From Neorhizobium lilium (GTDB lineage: Bacteria > Pseudomonadota > Alphaproteobacteria > Rhizobiales > Rhizobiaceae): a stretch of 64,000 bases of DNA. Location of the stretch: assembly GCF_004053875.1 (NCBI RefSeq), contig NZ_SBIP01000003.1:496001-560000 (forward strand). Direction: 5' to 3'. Positions 54,510-63,890 of this stretch are shown one piece after another. Position numbers and translations under genes: made by a program. The notes under the pieces are model-generated. The model saw only the letters and a program-made list of their open reading frames with translations. It was not told the DNA's origin and searched no databases. The first letter of the stretch is position 1; each line of letters begins with the position of its first letter.

Positions 54510-54512
54510 GAA

Positions 54513-55385
54513 TTAAGCCGCCTTGCTTTCGCCGCCGGGGTTCATCATTTCCTGCTCCACCGCATCGATCGACGGACGATCGCCGTTGCCGATGGTCTTG
54601 CGGCCGTACTCCAGCGCAACCTGCGGCACGGAGCCGTTCATGTAGGCGATCAGGGTCTGCTTCACGATCGTGTAGAGGCGATGCTGCTTGGTGCGGACGA
54701 TCTTGATCTGCGAGGTGAGCGGGTTGCAGATACAGTAGGACAGCACGATGCCCAGCATGGTGCCGACGAGCGCCGCGCCGATCAGGCCGCCGAGAACTTC
54801 AGGCGATTCGTTGATCTTGCCCATGGCCTTGATGACGCCGAGCACGGCCGCCACGATGCCGATCGCCGGGAAGGAATCGCCCATGGCCGTAATGGCGTGA
54901 TAAGGCTTGAGCTTATCGGACAGCATCGTCTCCAGCTCTTCGTCCATCAACGCTTCGATTTCGTGGGATCTTGCGTTGCCGATAATGATGAGACGGACAT
55001 AGTCACAGATGAAAACGGTCAGATGCTTGTTCTTCAGAACCGTCGGGGCGTTCTGGAAGATCGAGGATTCGTCCGGATTGTCGATATGCGCTTCGATCTC
55101 GTTGCGCGGCTTGGTGCGCAGGTCGCGCATCAAGGCGTAGAGCACGCCCAGGATGTCGAGATATTCGCGATCCTTGGGAACCGCGAACTTGAAGGCCTCG
55201 CCGACTGCCTTGCCCGAGTCCTTAACCACCTTCATCGGATTGGCCATGATGAAGCCGCCGAGCCCGGCGCCCCCGATGATCATGAGCTCGAACGGTTGGA
55301 CCAATACGTTCAGGTGACCGCCCATGGCCATGAAGCCGCCGAGCACACAGCCTATCGTAATCACGAAACCCAGAATTATTGTCAT
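54513..55385 (-). CDS. motA: Flagellar stator protein MotA
   Basis: A 290-residue proton-channel stator with four transmembrane segments ([76 protein letters not shown]). The cytoplasmic loop contains charged residues for FliG contact. motB is not in the window, as in other rhizobia where motBC lie elsewhere in the cluster. It is divergent from flgF. Confidence 0.95.
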   Translation of the reverse strand: MTIILGFVITIGCVLGGFMAMGGHLNVLVQPFELMIIGGAGLGGFIMANPMKVVKDSGKAVGEAFKFAVPKDREYLDILGVLYALMRDLRTKPRNEIEAHIDNPDESSIFQNAPTVLKNKHLTVFICDYVRLIIIGNARSHEIEALMDEELETMLSDKLKPYHAITAMGDSFPAIGIVAAVLGVIKAMGKINESPEVLGGLIGAALVGTMLGIVLSYCICNPLTSQIKIVRTKQHRLYTIVKQTLIAYMNGSVPQVALEYGRKTIGNGDRPSIDAVEQEMMNPGGESKAA

Positions 55386-55587
55386 ATTTATCCATGTCCG
55401 ACGTCACTTCAGCCGTCCGGAGAAATACGGGGGCTGCCTTGCGTGAAGCTGGCTTGCGCCTCCCATGAAAGCGCCGGATCCCGTCATCAGCCTCACGCAA
55501 GCAATCTTTGGTTGGATCGCGCATGGCCGGTTCAGGCCGCTCGATGCTTCCTCGATGGGAGGAGGCTTCTTCCTAGGAGATCCATCA
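55386..55587. promoter_or_regulatory. Divergent motA / flgF promoter region
   Basis: About 200 bases separate the divergent motA and flgF starts and must contain both flagellar operon promoters, which in S. meliloti respond to Rem. No consensus could be fixed by eye. Confidence 0.45.
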
Positions 55588-56322
55588 ATGCAATCGGGTA
55601 TTTATGTTGGTATATCCGCGCAGATGGCGCTTGAACGCCGGCTGAACACTATCGCTGACAACATGGCCAACATGAACACGGTCGGGTTTCGTGCGACGGA
55701 AGTCAAATTCGACCAACTGGTGTCGAACATCGACAACAATATCTCGGCCTCGGTTTCCTTCGTTTCTCAAGGCAACGACTATCTATCGACGCGTGCGGGC
55801 GAAATGCAGCAGACGGGCAATCCCCTCGATTTCGCCGTCAAAGGCGATGCCTGGCTTGCTCTGGATACGCCGTCGGGCCAAGTGCTGACCCGCGACGGGC
55901 GCTTTACCATGGCGGAAACGGGCGAGCTCCTGTCCATTCGCGGTTACCCTGTGCTGGACGCTGGTGGTGGACCGATCCAACTGGACCGCACCGCTGGCCC
56001 GCCTTCGGTCGGCGTCGACGGGCGTATCTTCCAGAACGGCAAGGCTGTGGCTTCCATCGGGCTCTTCCAGGCAGACCTGTCGAAGGGCTTCCTGCGGTAT
56101 GACAACAGCGGCGTCCTGCCATCGGGCGGCGCGCAGCCGGTGGTGGACAATAAGGATGTCGGCATCCTCCAGGGCTATATCGAGCAGTCGAACGTCAACG
56201 GCATCGGCGAGATGACGCAGCTCATTTCGGTCAACCGCAATTTCGAAAGCATCTCGTCCCTGATGAGCTCCACGGAGAACACTTTCACGGATGCCATCAA
56301 GACCTTGGGCGGCAGCCAGTAG
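55588..56322 (+). CDS. flgF: Flagellar proximal rod protein FlgF
   Basis: A 244-residue rod protein. The N-terminus (MALERRLNTIADNMANMNTVGFRA) and the C-terminus (GYIEQSNVNGIGEMTQLISVNRNFESISSL) are the conserved axial-protein helices. ATG 55588 has AGGAG eight bases upstream; the frame is open to 55465. First gene of the long + strand rod/ring operon. Confidence 0.93.
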   Translation: MQSGIYVGISAQMALERRLNTIADNMANMNTVGFRATEVKFDQLVSNIDNNISASVSFVSQGNDYLSTRAGEMQQTGNPLDFAVKGDAWLALDTPSGQVLTRDGRFTMAETGELLSIRGYPVLDAGGGPIQLDRTAGPPSVGVDGRIFQNGKAVASIGLFQADLSKGFLRYDNSGVLPSGGAQPVVDNKDVGILQGYIEQSNVNGIGEMTQLISVNRNFESISSLMSSTENTFTDAIKTLGGSQ

Positions 56323-56342
56323 AGCCGGGGCCGGGGTAGGAC

Positions 56343-57731
56343 ATGACCGTGAACCCAGGTATTCGGAGCCCTCTCGACAAGCTGAACCATCTGGCAGCCA
56401 TTGTCGCGCGTCAGGCGGATCCCGATTTTTGCGTCACTGCGGGGGGCGTGGTTACTGCGATTTCCGCCACGCATTACGCGGTCAGCGGGCTTTCCAGACA
56501 TGTCCGGCTCGGCGATTTCGTCGAGCATTGCAGTAAGGCCGGCACCCATCTGGGCCAGGTGATCAAGGTCGAATCGGGCCAGGTCCTGGTTTGCGCGATC
56601 GAGCCGGGCGAACCGATCAGCATCCGCGACAGCGTTCTGCGGATCGGCGAGTTCAAGGTGTCTCCTCACGATGACTGGTGCGGCAGGGCGATCGACGCCT
56701 TGTGCCGGCCCATCGATGGAAAAGGCCCGCTGGTACAGGGGGGCAAGGGTCGGTCGATCGTCAGCACGGCGCCGGCATCCATGTCTCGCCGTCGTGTCGA
56801 CAAGGGTTTCCGGACGGGCGTCAAGGCGATCGATATCTTCACGCCGCTCTGTTATGGCCAGCGCCTCGGCATTTTCGCGGGCTCAGGCGTCGGCAAGTCA
56901 ACGCTTCTGTCCATGCTGGCAAGCGCCGATGCCTTCGACCGGGTCGTCATCGCGCTTGTCGGCGAACGCGGCCGCGAAGTCCGCGAGTTCATCGAAGACA
57001 CGCTCGGTGAAAACATGCGCAAGTCCATTGCCGTGGTCGCCACGAGTGACGAGAGCCCCATGCTGCGCAAGATGGCGCCGCTCGTTGCCATGACGATCGC
57101 CGAACATTTTCGCGACCAGGGCGAGAACGTGCTGTTCATCGCCGACAGCGTGACGCGTTTTGCCCATGCCGTGCGCGAAGTCGCCATCGCCAGCGGTGAG
57201 CTGCCAATTTCTCGCGGCTATCCGGCTTCAGTCTTCACCGAACTCCCGAAATTGCTGGAGCGGGCGGGCCCAGGTCTTGAGGGAAGCGGCACGATCACCG
57301 CCATCATCTCTGTTCTGGTGGACGGCGACAACCACAACGACCCCGTCTCGGATTCGACGCGTGGCATTCTCGACGGCCATATCGTCCTGGAACGCAGCCT
57401 GGCCGACGAAGGGCGATACCCGCCCATCAATCCGCTGGCGTCCATCTCGCGACTGGCCCGCAAGGCGTGGACGCCGGACCAGGAGCGTCTCGTCATGCGG
57501 TTGAAGACGCTCATGCACCGCTACGAAGAGACGCGGGATCTTCGCCTCATCGGTGGCTACCGCCCTGGGACCGATGCCGATCTCGATATGGCGGTCAAGC
57601 AGGTGCCCGCGATCTATGAAACCCTGAAGCAGACCCCCGCCGACAAGTCCGTCGCCGATGCCTATGCCGAACTGGCAATTGCATTGCGCAACGTGGCCGC
57701 GGGTGGGGGTCCAATGGCTGCAAAACGATGA
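56343..57731 (+). CDS. fliI: Flagellum-specific ATPase FliI
   Basis: A 462-residue F1-beta-like ATPase driving flagellar protein export. The Walker A motif GSGVGKST is at 180-187; Walker B is in VLFIADSVTRFAHA; the SGELPISRGYPASVFTELPKLLERAG block is family-typical. It is four bases into overlap with the following small gene. Confidence 0.96.
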   Translation: MTVNPGIRSPLDKLNHLAAIVARQADPDFCVTAGGVVTAISATHYAVSGLSRHVRLGDFVEHCSKAGTHLGQVIKVESGQVLVCAIEPGEPISIRDSVLRIGEFKVSPHDDWCGRAIDALCRPIDGKGPLVQGGKGRSIVSTAPASMSRRRVDKGFRTGVKAIDIFTPLCYGQRLGIFAGSGVGKSTLLSMLASADAFDRVVIALVGERGREVREFIEDTLGENMRKSIAVVATSDESPMLRKMAPLVAMTIAEHFRDQGENVLFIADSVTRFAHAVREVAIASGELPISRGYPASVFTELPKLLERAGPGLEGSGTITAIISVLVDGDNHNDPVSDSTRGILDGHIVLERSLADEGRYPPINPLASISRLARKAWTPDQERLVMRLKTLMHRYEETRDLRLIGGYRPGTDADLDMAVKQVPAIYETLKQTPADKSVADAYAELAIALRNVAAGGGPMAAKR

Positions 57732-58279
57732 AAACTCACCAAAGCCAGAAGACATCTGTCCGGCGCACGAAGACGAGGCCTTTCCAGAAGGAAAGCAGCC
57801 GGGGCGAACTGACCATGAAGGGCGGAGCGGCGGTTCTTGCGATCGCTGCTGCGCTATTTCCCTGGTACGTCTTTCTGAACCAGGAAAAGTTCGGCGTCAG
57901 CATCGATGGCTGGGAGCAACTTCGCGATGCGCGCAGCTTCCGCCATCGGGATGTCGTTGAAGTTCCAGCCATGGCGATGACCCGCGCGCCGGCCGATACG
58001 CCGGACCAGTCCGACATGCTCGTGACGGCAACCGTGCCGAAGGCCGGCGACGATCAGAAGGGCGAGATCGGAACGCAGCAGCCCTTTCCGGGGCGGTCCG
58101 GCTTCCGGCTCCTCCACGTCGCCAATGGCCGTGCCATGATTGAGGACGGCAACGGCATGTATATCGTGCAGACGGGCTCCATCCTGCCGGACAACAGCCG
58201 CCTTGCGGCCCTCACTCAGAAGAACGGCAAGTGGGTCATCATCACCTCGTCCGGCGAGACCTACGAAAGCGAAAAGTAA
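57728..58279 (+). CDS. Conserved flagellar-cluster protein of unknown function
   Basis: A 183-residue protein: a strongly basic cytoplasmic N-terminus (residues 1-30), one transmembrane helix (GGAAVLAIAAALFPWYVFL), then a periplasmic part ending in a compact beta-rich domain (RLLHVANGRAMIEDGNGMYIVQTGSILPDNSRLAAL). A gene of this kind also sits between fliI and flgB in S. meliloti. The shape resembles a single-pass assembly factor; no reaction is suggested. Confidence 0.7.
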   Translation: MKTHQSQKTSVRRTKTRPFQKESSRGELTMKGGAAVLAIAAALFPWYVFLNQEKFGVSIDGWEQLRDARSFRHRDVVEVPAMAMTRAPADTPDQSDMLVTATVPKAGDDQKGEIGTQQPFPGRSGFRLLHVANGRAMIEDGNGMYIVQTGSILPDNSRLAALTQKNGKWVIITSSGETYESEK

Positions 58280-58318
58280 GCGGCTGGAAACGTTGTGGGG
58301 CAAGCGGGATACAAGATC

Positions 58319-58420
58319 TAAGGCGTGTCGCGATCTTTCAGATTCGCTTCCCACGCCTTAAGTCTCTGCTTTACCGCATGTGGTTGACGCAACACCGATA
58401 CACAGTTTTACGCGACATGC
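58319..58420. repeat. Rhizobial-type palindromic intergenic element
   Basis: Two stem-loops in tandem: TAAGGCGTG / CACGCCTTA (58319-58360) enclosing TCGCGATCTTTCAGATTCGC, and GCATGT / ACATGC (58376-58420). The text resembles a repeated palindromic element I recall from many rhizobial intergenic regions. It separates the fliI operon segment from the reverse flagellin gene. Only one copy is in this window, so repetition is from memory. Confidence 0.5.
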
Positions 58421-58484
58421 TGTAGCCTGCTCCCGGTCTCCAAGCCCTGTTGCCATGTGATTTCGAGCAGGAGCCTTGCCTATA

Positions 58485-59453
58485 TCACCTGAACAGGGTG
58501 GACAGGCTCTGCAGATGCGTGTTGGCCATTCCCAGGATCTGCGACGATAATTGCTGCTGCGCCTGATAGGCTGACAGCTTCGTCGATTCCTCTTCCATAT
58601 CCGCGTCGATGAGATGCGAAACGCTCTTGTCGAACACGTCCGACAGGCCGGAAATGAAGCTGCCCTGTGCGTCGATGCGGTTGGACATGGTGCCCAGGGT
58701 TGAACCCATTGTTGTGAGGCGGGTCCGGATCACGTTCATGACGCTAACCATGTCGTCGATATCGGCCGGGGTCGTGCTGTCCGTCAGGGCGATAGGTGAA
58801 CCGGTGGCTGGGGCCGTGGATCCGGCATCGATGAGGTAGTAGTTTCTCGGAGGGGTCGAGGAGGTATCGCCCGAAAGCGTGCTGGCGTCGATATCGCCGG
58901 TGAGCAGGCCACGGCTCGCATCGGCCGTGTCGATCAGCGTCGAGGCGGAGGCGTCGAAAGAGGCATAGGAGAGGGAGACTGCGCCAGCCACGTTTCTCTG
59001 AAAGTAGACGGGCACGGATTTCTGGCCGGCGGGAGCATCCGACGTATTGTAGAGCCAGTTGTCACTGCCGAAGGAGGCCGAACGGATCAGGGAGGTAAGA
59101 CTCGACTTCAGGTCGCTCAGGGTTCCGTTAACGGTGGCCTTATTGACACCGTCTTCCTTGGCCGTCGCCAACTGGCTGATGATCTGGTTGACGACGTCGA
59201 TCGAGGACGAGACGGCGGAATAAGCGGCGTCGACTTTCGACGTGCCGAGGCTCAGCGCATCACTGACGCTGCTGAGGATATTTTTGTCCGAAGTCATGGA
59301 GTTGGCGACCGACCAGTAGCTCGCATTGTCGGCCGGAGAATTGATCTTGTAGCCGCTGGAGGTCGCCTTCTGCGTCTTCTCCAGCGAATCATTCACGAAC
59401 AACAGGGTCTGAAGCGCGCTCTGGATATAGCTGGTGGTGATGGCGTCGGACAT
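58485..59453 (-). CDS. Divergent flagellin
   Basis: A 322-residue flagellin. N-terminal D0/D1 region: SALQTLLFVNDSLEKTQKATSSGYKINSPADNASYWSVANSM; C-terminal D1/D0: QAQQQLSSQILGMANTHLQSLSTLFR. The middle includes a Ser/Thr/Pro-rich segment (about residues 205-240: SGDTSSTPPRNYY; GSTAPATGSP). The start at 59453 has AAGGA eight bases upstream; an ATG at 59459 is too close to it. It is transcribed against the surrounding + strand operon, between the hypothetical gene after fliI and flgB, where S. meliloti has no flagellin. Forms filament; possible target of the GT41 enzyme. Confidence 0.9.
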   Translation of the reverse strand: MSDAITTSYIQSALQTLLFVNDSLEKTQKATSSGYKINSPADNASYWSVANSMTSDKNILSSVSDALSLGTSKVDAAYSAVSSSIDVVNQIISQLATAKEDGVNKATVNGTLSDLKSSLTSLIRSASFGSDNWLYNTSDAPAGQKSVPVYFQRNVAGAVSLSYASFDASASTLIDTADASRGLLTGDIDASTLSGDTSSTPPRNYYLIDAGSTAPATGSPIALTDSTTPADIDDMVSVMNVIRTRLTTMGSTLGTMSNRIDAQGSFISGLSDVFDKSVSHLIDADMEEESTKLSAYQAQQQLSSQILGMANTHLQSLSTLFR

Positions 59454-59766
59454 CGGCATGATCCTTGAATAGTAAGGGAATTTTGCCAAACATCTGGCGG
59501 CGTCGGGCGGCTTCATGCCCACCTGCTGCACCGAGCGGGCGCTCCGTACTGGAAGCAATCTCAGCGCTTATGGTTAACAGAAGATGAAGGCGGCCTCAAC
59601 TCCCTGGCCGGAACCTGTATGTGGATCGGTTCCACCGCCCACTGGCTCCAGGGGCCGAGTGGCAAACGCGGCATTGTGTCTGCAAGCCTTGGGAAACGGC
59701 GCGTTCTCACAAGTCCCACGCAAGTTTCTTAGCCTACTTCTTAGTTGAGAAGACGGAGAAGAGCCG
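59454..59766. promoter_or_regulatory. Divergent flagellin / flgB promoter region
   Basis: About 313 bases between divergent starts. No convincing gene. It should hold the flagellin promoter (minus) and possibly a second promoter for flgB-flgH (plus), since the reversed flagellin breaks the operon. A TTCTTAGCCTACTTCTTAG direct repeat (TTCTTAG x 2) lies near 59725-59745, close to flgB. Confidence 0.4.
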
Positions 59767-60156
59767 ATGCAGTCGATACAATTGTTTGAGCTTGCCTCGA
59801 AGCAGGCGGAATGGCTGTCCGTCCGGCAACAAGTCGTCAGCACGAACATCGCGAATGCCAATACGCCGAAGTTCCGTGCTCAGGACGTGACGCCTTTCCA
59901 GTCCGTGCTCGAGTCCTCCTACACGCCAATGGCCCGTACCAGTGCGGCGCATTTTGCCGGTGACACCATCGGCGGCGACAAGATCGAAGTGAAGGATGAG
60001 GAGTTGAACAACGAAATCGGTGTGCAGGAATCCGGCAACACCGTCGCGGTTGCAAACGAACTCTCCAAAAGCGGTGAAATCAAGCGCCAGTACGACCTGA
60101 ATACGCAACTGGTCAAGGCGTTCCACAACATGATGTTGACGGCACTCGGGAAGTGA
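59767..60156 (+). CDS. flgB: Flagellar proximal rod protein FlgB
   Basis: A 129-residue rod protein with the N-terminal axial motif ([24 protein letters not shown]) and a C-terminal helix ([24 protein letters not shown]). Followed directly by flgC. Confidence 0.95.
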   Translation: MQSIQLFELASKQAEWLSVRQQVVSTNIANANTPKFRAQDVTPFQSVLESSYTPMARTSAAHFAGDTIGGDKIEVKDEELNNEIGVQESGNTVAVANELSKSGEIKRQYDLNTQLVKAFHNMMLTALGK

Positions 60157-60161
60157 GACCC

Positions 60162-60575
60162 ATGGATCCTTTATCAGCAGCCCTGAAGATTTCCGGTAGC
60201 GGGATGGAAGCGGAAGCGACCCGCCTGCGCATCGTATCCGAAAATATCGCCAACGCCCGCACAACTGGCGATACGCCAGGTGCTGACCCCTATCGCCGCA
60301 AGACGATCACCTTCGGCAGCGAGCTCGACCGGACCAGCGGCACGAAGATGGTCAACGTCAAGAAGATCGGCGTGGACAAGGGCAACTTCATCGAGGAGCA
60401 CGATCCCAGCAGCCCGGCTGCCAATGCGCAGGGAATGGTGAAGCTTCCCAACGTCAATATGCTGGTGGAAATGGCCGACCTGCGTGAAGCCAACCGCAGC
60501 TACGAAGCCAATCTGCAAAGCATTCGCCAGTCGCGCGACTTGATCTCCGCGACCATAGATCTTCTGAAAGGTTAA
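60162..60575 (+). CDS. flgC: Flagellar proximal rod protein FlgC
   Basis: A 137-residue rod protein. [15 protein letters not shown] is the N-terminal rod motif and [22 protein letters not shown] the C-terminal one. ATG 60162 matches the family length; GTG 60153, overlapping the flgB stop, would add three residues. Confidence 0.94.
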   Translation: MDPLSAALKISGSGMEAEATRLRIVSENIANARTTGDTPGADPYRRKTITFGSELDRTSGTKMVNVKKIGVDKGNFIEEHDPSSPAANAQGMVKLPNVNMLVEMADLREANRSYEANLQSIRQSRDLISATIDLLKG

Positions 60576-60577
60576 AC

Positions 60578-60916
60578 ATGATCAATCCTATTGAAGGTCT
60601 GGGCCTATTTACCCAGCAGACGGACGGCGCCTCGGGCGACAACGTCATTTCCAAGGCTCTTGGCGCTGTGGCCAATGTCGCCGGCACGGCGGTTGCCGGC
60701 CCAGGCTTCGGCGAGATCATGGGCAGCATGGCAAGCGACGCGGTCAAGTCCTTGAAGGGCGGTGAAACCGCATCCATCGCTGGCATCCAGGGCAAGGCGA
60801 ACACCCGTGAGGTGGTCGATGCCGTCATGGAGGCTGAGCAGACGCTCAAGACCGCGACGGCCTTCCGCGACAAGATCGTGGCGGCCTACCTCGACGTCAC
60901 CAAGATGCAGATTTAG
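60578..60916 (+). CDS. fliE: Flagellar hook-basal body protein FliE
   Basis: A 112-residue adaptor linking MS ring and rod. C-terminal KANTREVVDAVMEAEQTLKTATAFRDKIVAAYLDVTKMQI is the FliE signature. Starts two bases after flgC. Confidence 0.93.
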   Translation: MINPIEGLGLFTQQTDGASGDNVISKALGAVANVAGTAVAGPGFGEIMGSMASDAVKSLKGGETASIAGIQGKANTREVVDAVMEAEQTLKTATAFRDKIVAAYLDVTKMQI

Positions 60917-60934
60917 AGATTGGAACGATAAGCC

Positions 60935-61723
60935 ATGCGAGCACTTGCAATCGCTGCCACCGGTATGGACGCGCAGCAGACCAATCTTGAAGTCATCGCC
61001 AACAACATCGCCAACATCAACACGACCGGCTTCAAGCGGTCGCGGGCGGAATTCACCGACCTTCTTTACCAGACGGAGAAGGCCCAGGGCGTCGCCAACC
61101 GCGCCAACCAGTCGGAAGTGCCGGAAGGCGCCAATATCGGTCTCGGCGTGCAGACCCAGGCGGTCCGCAAGCTGCATATCCAGGGTGAAGTGACCCAGAC
61201 CGGCAACGACCTCGACATGGCGATCGTCGGCCGCGGCTGGTTCATGGTCGAAGGCACCAACGGCGAGACGCTCTATACCCGCGCCGGCTCTTTCAACAAG
61301 GACTCGACCGGCCGTCTGGTCACCGCTGACGGATACGGCGTGATCCCGCAGATCACCATCCCGCAGGATGCCACCCAGGTCACCATCAGCCAGGACGGCG
61401 TGGTGACGGCAACGATCGGCACATCGAATACCACGACAAATCTCGGCCAGATCACGCTGACCAATTTCGTCAACGATGCCGGCCTGAAACCCCTGGGCGA
61501 CAACCTTTTCCAGGAAACGCCAGCCTCCGGTCAGCCGATCGTCGCCAATCCGCAGGAAACTGGCTTCGGCTACCTGAAGCAGGCCTATCTCGAAAATTCG
61601 AACGTCGATGCGGTCAAGGAAATCACGGACCTCATCTCCGCGCAGCGCGCCTATGAGATGAATTCCAAGGTGATCACCACTGCCGACGAGATGGCGCAGA
61701 TCGTCAGTAAGAACCTGAAATAG
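60935..61723 (+). CDS. flgG: Flagellar distal rod protein FlgG
   Basis: A 262-residue rod protein. N-terminus [40 protein letters not shown] and C-terminus [28 protein letters not shown] are diagnostic. Length is standard. Confidence 0.96.
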   Translation: MRALAIAATGMDAQQTNLEVIANNIANINTTGFKRSRAEFTDLLYQTEKAQGVANRANQSEVPEGANIGLGVQTQAVRKLHIQGEVTQTGNDLDMAIVGRGWFMVEGTNGETLYTRAGSFNKDSTGRLVTADGYGVIPQITIPQDATQVTISQDGVVTATIGTSNTTTNLGQITLTNFVNDAGLKPLGDNLFQETPASGQPIVANPQETGFGYLKQAYLENSNVDAVKEITDLISAQRAYEMNSKVITTADEMAQIVSKNLK

Positions 61724-61744
61724 CGCAATTCAAAGAGGATAAGC

Positions 61745-62221
61745 ATGATGCTTTGCCTGAAAAACGTAATGAAGAACTGGCTAGCGGGAGCGCTTCTAGC
61801 CGCTCTCGTCGGTCCGGCGGCCGCATTCGAGCAGGCAAAATATGCGGTCGTGCCCAGCGTCACGATCTACCCGGGCGATGTCATCGGCGCGAATGCGGTG
61901 GATGCAGTGGCCGTCACCAATCCCAATCTTGCCCCCGGATATGCAAGTTCGGTCGATCAGGTGGTGGGCAAGGTCTCCAAGCGCACTCTGATCGCCGGGC
62001 GAACCATCCAGCTCGGAGCCCTACAGGAACCTTTCGCGGTCAAGCGCGGCACCAATGTCCGCCTGACCTTTTCCTCGTCCCAGATGGTGATCTCGGCGCG
62101 GGGGTCTTCCACGCAGGATGCCATGGTCGGGGAACTCATCAAGGTTCGTAACCTCGATACCGGCGTCACCGTCACCGGCACGGTCATGGCTGACGGAAGC
62201 GTCGAGGTGCTGCAGAGATGA
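61745..62221 (+). CDS. flgA: Flagellar P-ring assembly protein FlgA
   Basis: A 158-residue periplasmic chaperone for P-ring assembly. Signal peptide WLAGALLAALVGPAAAF, then a SAF-type region (YAVVPSVTIYPGDVIGANAV; SKRTLIAGRTIQLGALQEPFAVKRG). ATG 61748 is also possible. Overlaps flgI by four bases. Confidence 0.92.
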   Translation: MMLCLKNVMKNWLAGALLAALVGPAAAFEQAKYAVVPSVTIYPGDVIGANAVDAVAVTNPNLAPGYASSVDQVVGKVSKRTLIAGRTIQLGALQEPFAVKRGTNVRLTFSSSQMVISARGSSTQDAMVGELIKVRNLDTGVTVTGTVMADGSVEVLQR

Positions 62222-63336
62222 AAGCCATCAAGCTTCTTCTGGCCGCGGCCCTGACGGTCGTCACCCTGCAGCCGTCCATGGCGGCCAGTGCCACGTCATC
62301 CCGCATCAAGGATATCGCATCGCTGCAGTCCGGGCGCGAAAACCAGTTGATCGGCTACGGCCTCGTCGTCGGACTTCAGGGGTCGGGCGACAGCCTGCGC
62401 TCCTCGCCCTTCACCGACCAGTCCATGCGCGCCATGCTGCAGAACCTCGGCATTTCGACGCAAGGCGGCCAGAGCGCGGCCAAGAACGTTGCCGCCGTCA
62501 TGGTCACTGCCAATCTGCCCTCATTCGCAAGCCCCGGCAGCCGCATCGACGTCTCCGTAAGCTCGCTGGGCGACGCCACGTCCTTGCGCGGCGGCACCCT
62601 CGTCATGACCTCCCTTACCGGCGCGGACGGGCAGATCTATGCGGTCGCCCAAGGCTCGGTCATCGTGTCGGGCTTCAATGCACAAGGCGCGGCCGCCAGC
62701 GTGACCGAGGGTGTCACGACCGCTGGTCGTGTGCCGGGCGGCGCCATCATCGAGCGCGAATTGCCGTCGAAGTTCAAAGATTCGGTCAATCTGGTATTCC
62801 AGCTGCGCAACCCGGATTTCTCCACCTCGGTTCGCATTGCCGATGCGGTAAACGCTTTTGCCCGCCGTACCTTCGGAGATGCCATCGCGGAAGCCCGCGA
62901 TTCCCAGGAAGTCGTGGTCCAGAAGCCGCGCACGGCGGATCTGACGCGGCTGATGGCGGACCTCGAAAATCTGATCGTCATGACGGATAGCCCGGCAAAG
63001 GTCGTCATCAATGAGCGCACCGGCACGATCGTCATCGGCGCCGACGTCCGGGTGTCCAAGGTCGCCGTGAGCTATGGCACGCTCACCGTGCAGGTCACGG
63101 AATCCCCGCAGGTCGTCCAGCCGGAAGCCTTCTCCTACGGCGAGACGGCCATTCAGCCGCAAACCGACATCCAGGCACAGAAGACGGGCGGCAAGATCGC
63201 CGTTATCGAGGGTCCTGACCTCAAGACCCTTGTGGCCGGATTGAACAATATCGGCGTCAAGCCAGACGGCATCATCTCCATCCTCCAGGCAATCAAGTCG
63301 GCCGGAGCCCTGCAAGCGGAGCTCGTGCTGCAATGA
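62218..63336 (+). CDS. flgI: Flagellar P-ring protein FlgI
   Basis: A 372-residue periplasmic P-ring subunit with a signal peptide (LLLAAALTVVTLQPSMAA) and the RIKDIASLQSGRENQLIGYGLVVGLQGSGDSLRSSPFT block typical of FlgI. The C-terminus (TLVAGLNNIGVKPDGIISILQAIKSAGALQAELVLQ) is also standard. Overlaps flgA and motE. Confidence 0.96.
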   Translation: MKAIKLLLAAALTVVTLQPSMAASATSSRIKDIASLQSGRENQLIGYGLVVGLQGSGDSLRSSPFTDQSMRAMLQNLGISTQGGQSAAKNVAAVMVTANLPSFASPGSRIDVSVSSLGDATSLRGGTLVMTSLTGADGQIYAVAQGSVIVSGFNAQGAAASVTEGVTTAGRVPGGAIIERELPSKFKDSVNLVFQLRNPDFSTSVRIADAVNAFARRTFGDAIAEARDSQEVVVQKPRTADLTRLMADLENLIVMTDSPAKVVINERTGTIVIGADVRVSKVAVSYGTLTVQVTESPQVVQPEAFSYGETAIQPQTDIQAQKTGGKIAVIEGPDLKTLVAGLNNIGVKPDGIISILQAIKSAGALQAELVLQ

Positions 63337-63890
63337 AGACCTATCTTAGCTCTTTGCCTCCGATCGGCCGCAGCTCTCTCGCAATTCTTGCCGCTGCCGT
63401 GTCCATGGTCCTGCTGCCGAGTGCGCAGGCGCAGCAGCCGGCGCAACCTCAACTCCTGGGCGCTGCGCCCGAAGCCGGCACGAGCCAGCAGGAAGTCCAG
63501 CAATATTGCGGGACCATCGTCGATGCCGCGCGCGATCAGCGCTACCTGCTCCAGAAGCAGGACCTCGAAAAGCTGCAGGCCGACGTCAACGACCGGATCA
63601 AGATGCTCGAGACACGCCGGGCCGAATACGAAGAATGGCTAAAGCGGCGCGACGACTTCATGGAAAAGGCAAAGGCCGGTCTCGTCGATATCTACAGGAC
63701 GTCCAAGGCCGATGAAGTCGCGCCGCAGTTCGATGAGATGGACATCAGCATCGCTGCCGCCATCATCATGCGGCTGCCGCCGCGCCAGTCGAGCCAGATC
63801 CTCAGCGCAATGGATGCCAAGAAAGCCGCAACGGTTGCCCGCATCATGGCGAGCGCGGTCAATCCCCAGATTCCGAAAGATCCGTCATGA
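63333..63890 (+). CDS. motE: Periplasmic motility protein MotE
   Basis: A 185-residue protein with a signal peptide (SLAILAAAVSMVLLPSAQA), a coiled-coil (about 65-105: RYLLQKQDLEKLQADVNDRIKMLETRRAEYEEW in pattern) and a C-terminal MgtE-N-like helical part (AAAIIMRLPPRQSSQILSAMD). In S. meliloti MotE is a chaperone for the periplasmic motor protein MotC. Position between flgI and flgH matches. Confidence 0.92.
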   Translation: MKTYLSSLPPIGRSSLAILAAAVSMVLLPSAQAQQPAQPQLLGAAPEAGTSQQEVQQYCGTIVDAARDQRYLLQKQDLEKLQADVNDRIKMLETRRAEYEEWLKRRDDFMEKAKAGLVDIYRTSKADEVAPQFDEMDISIAAAIIMRLPPRQSSQILSAMDAKKAATVARIMASAVNPQIPKDPS

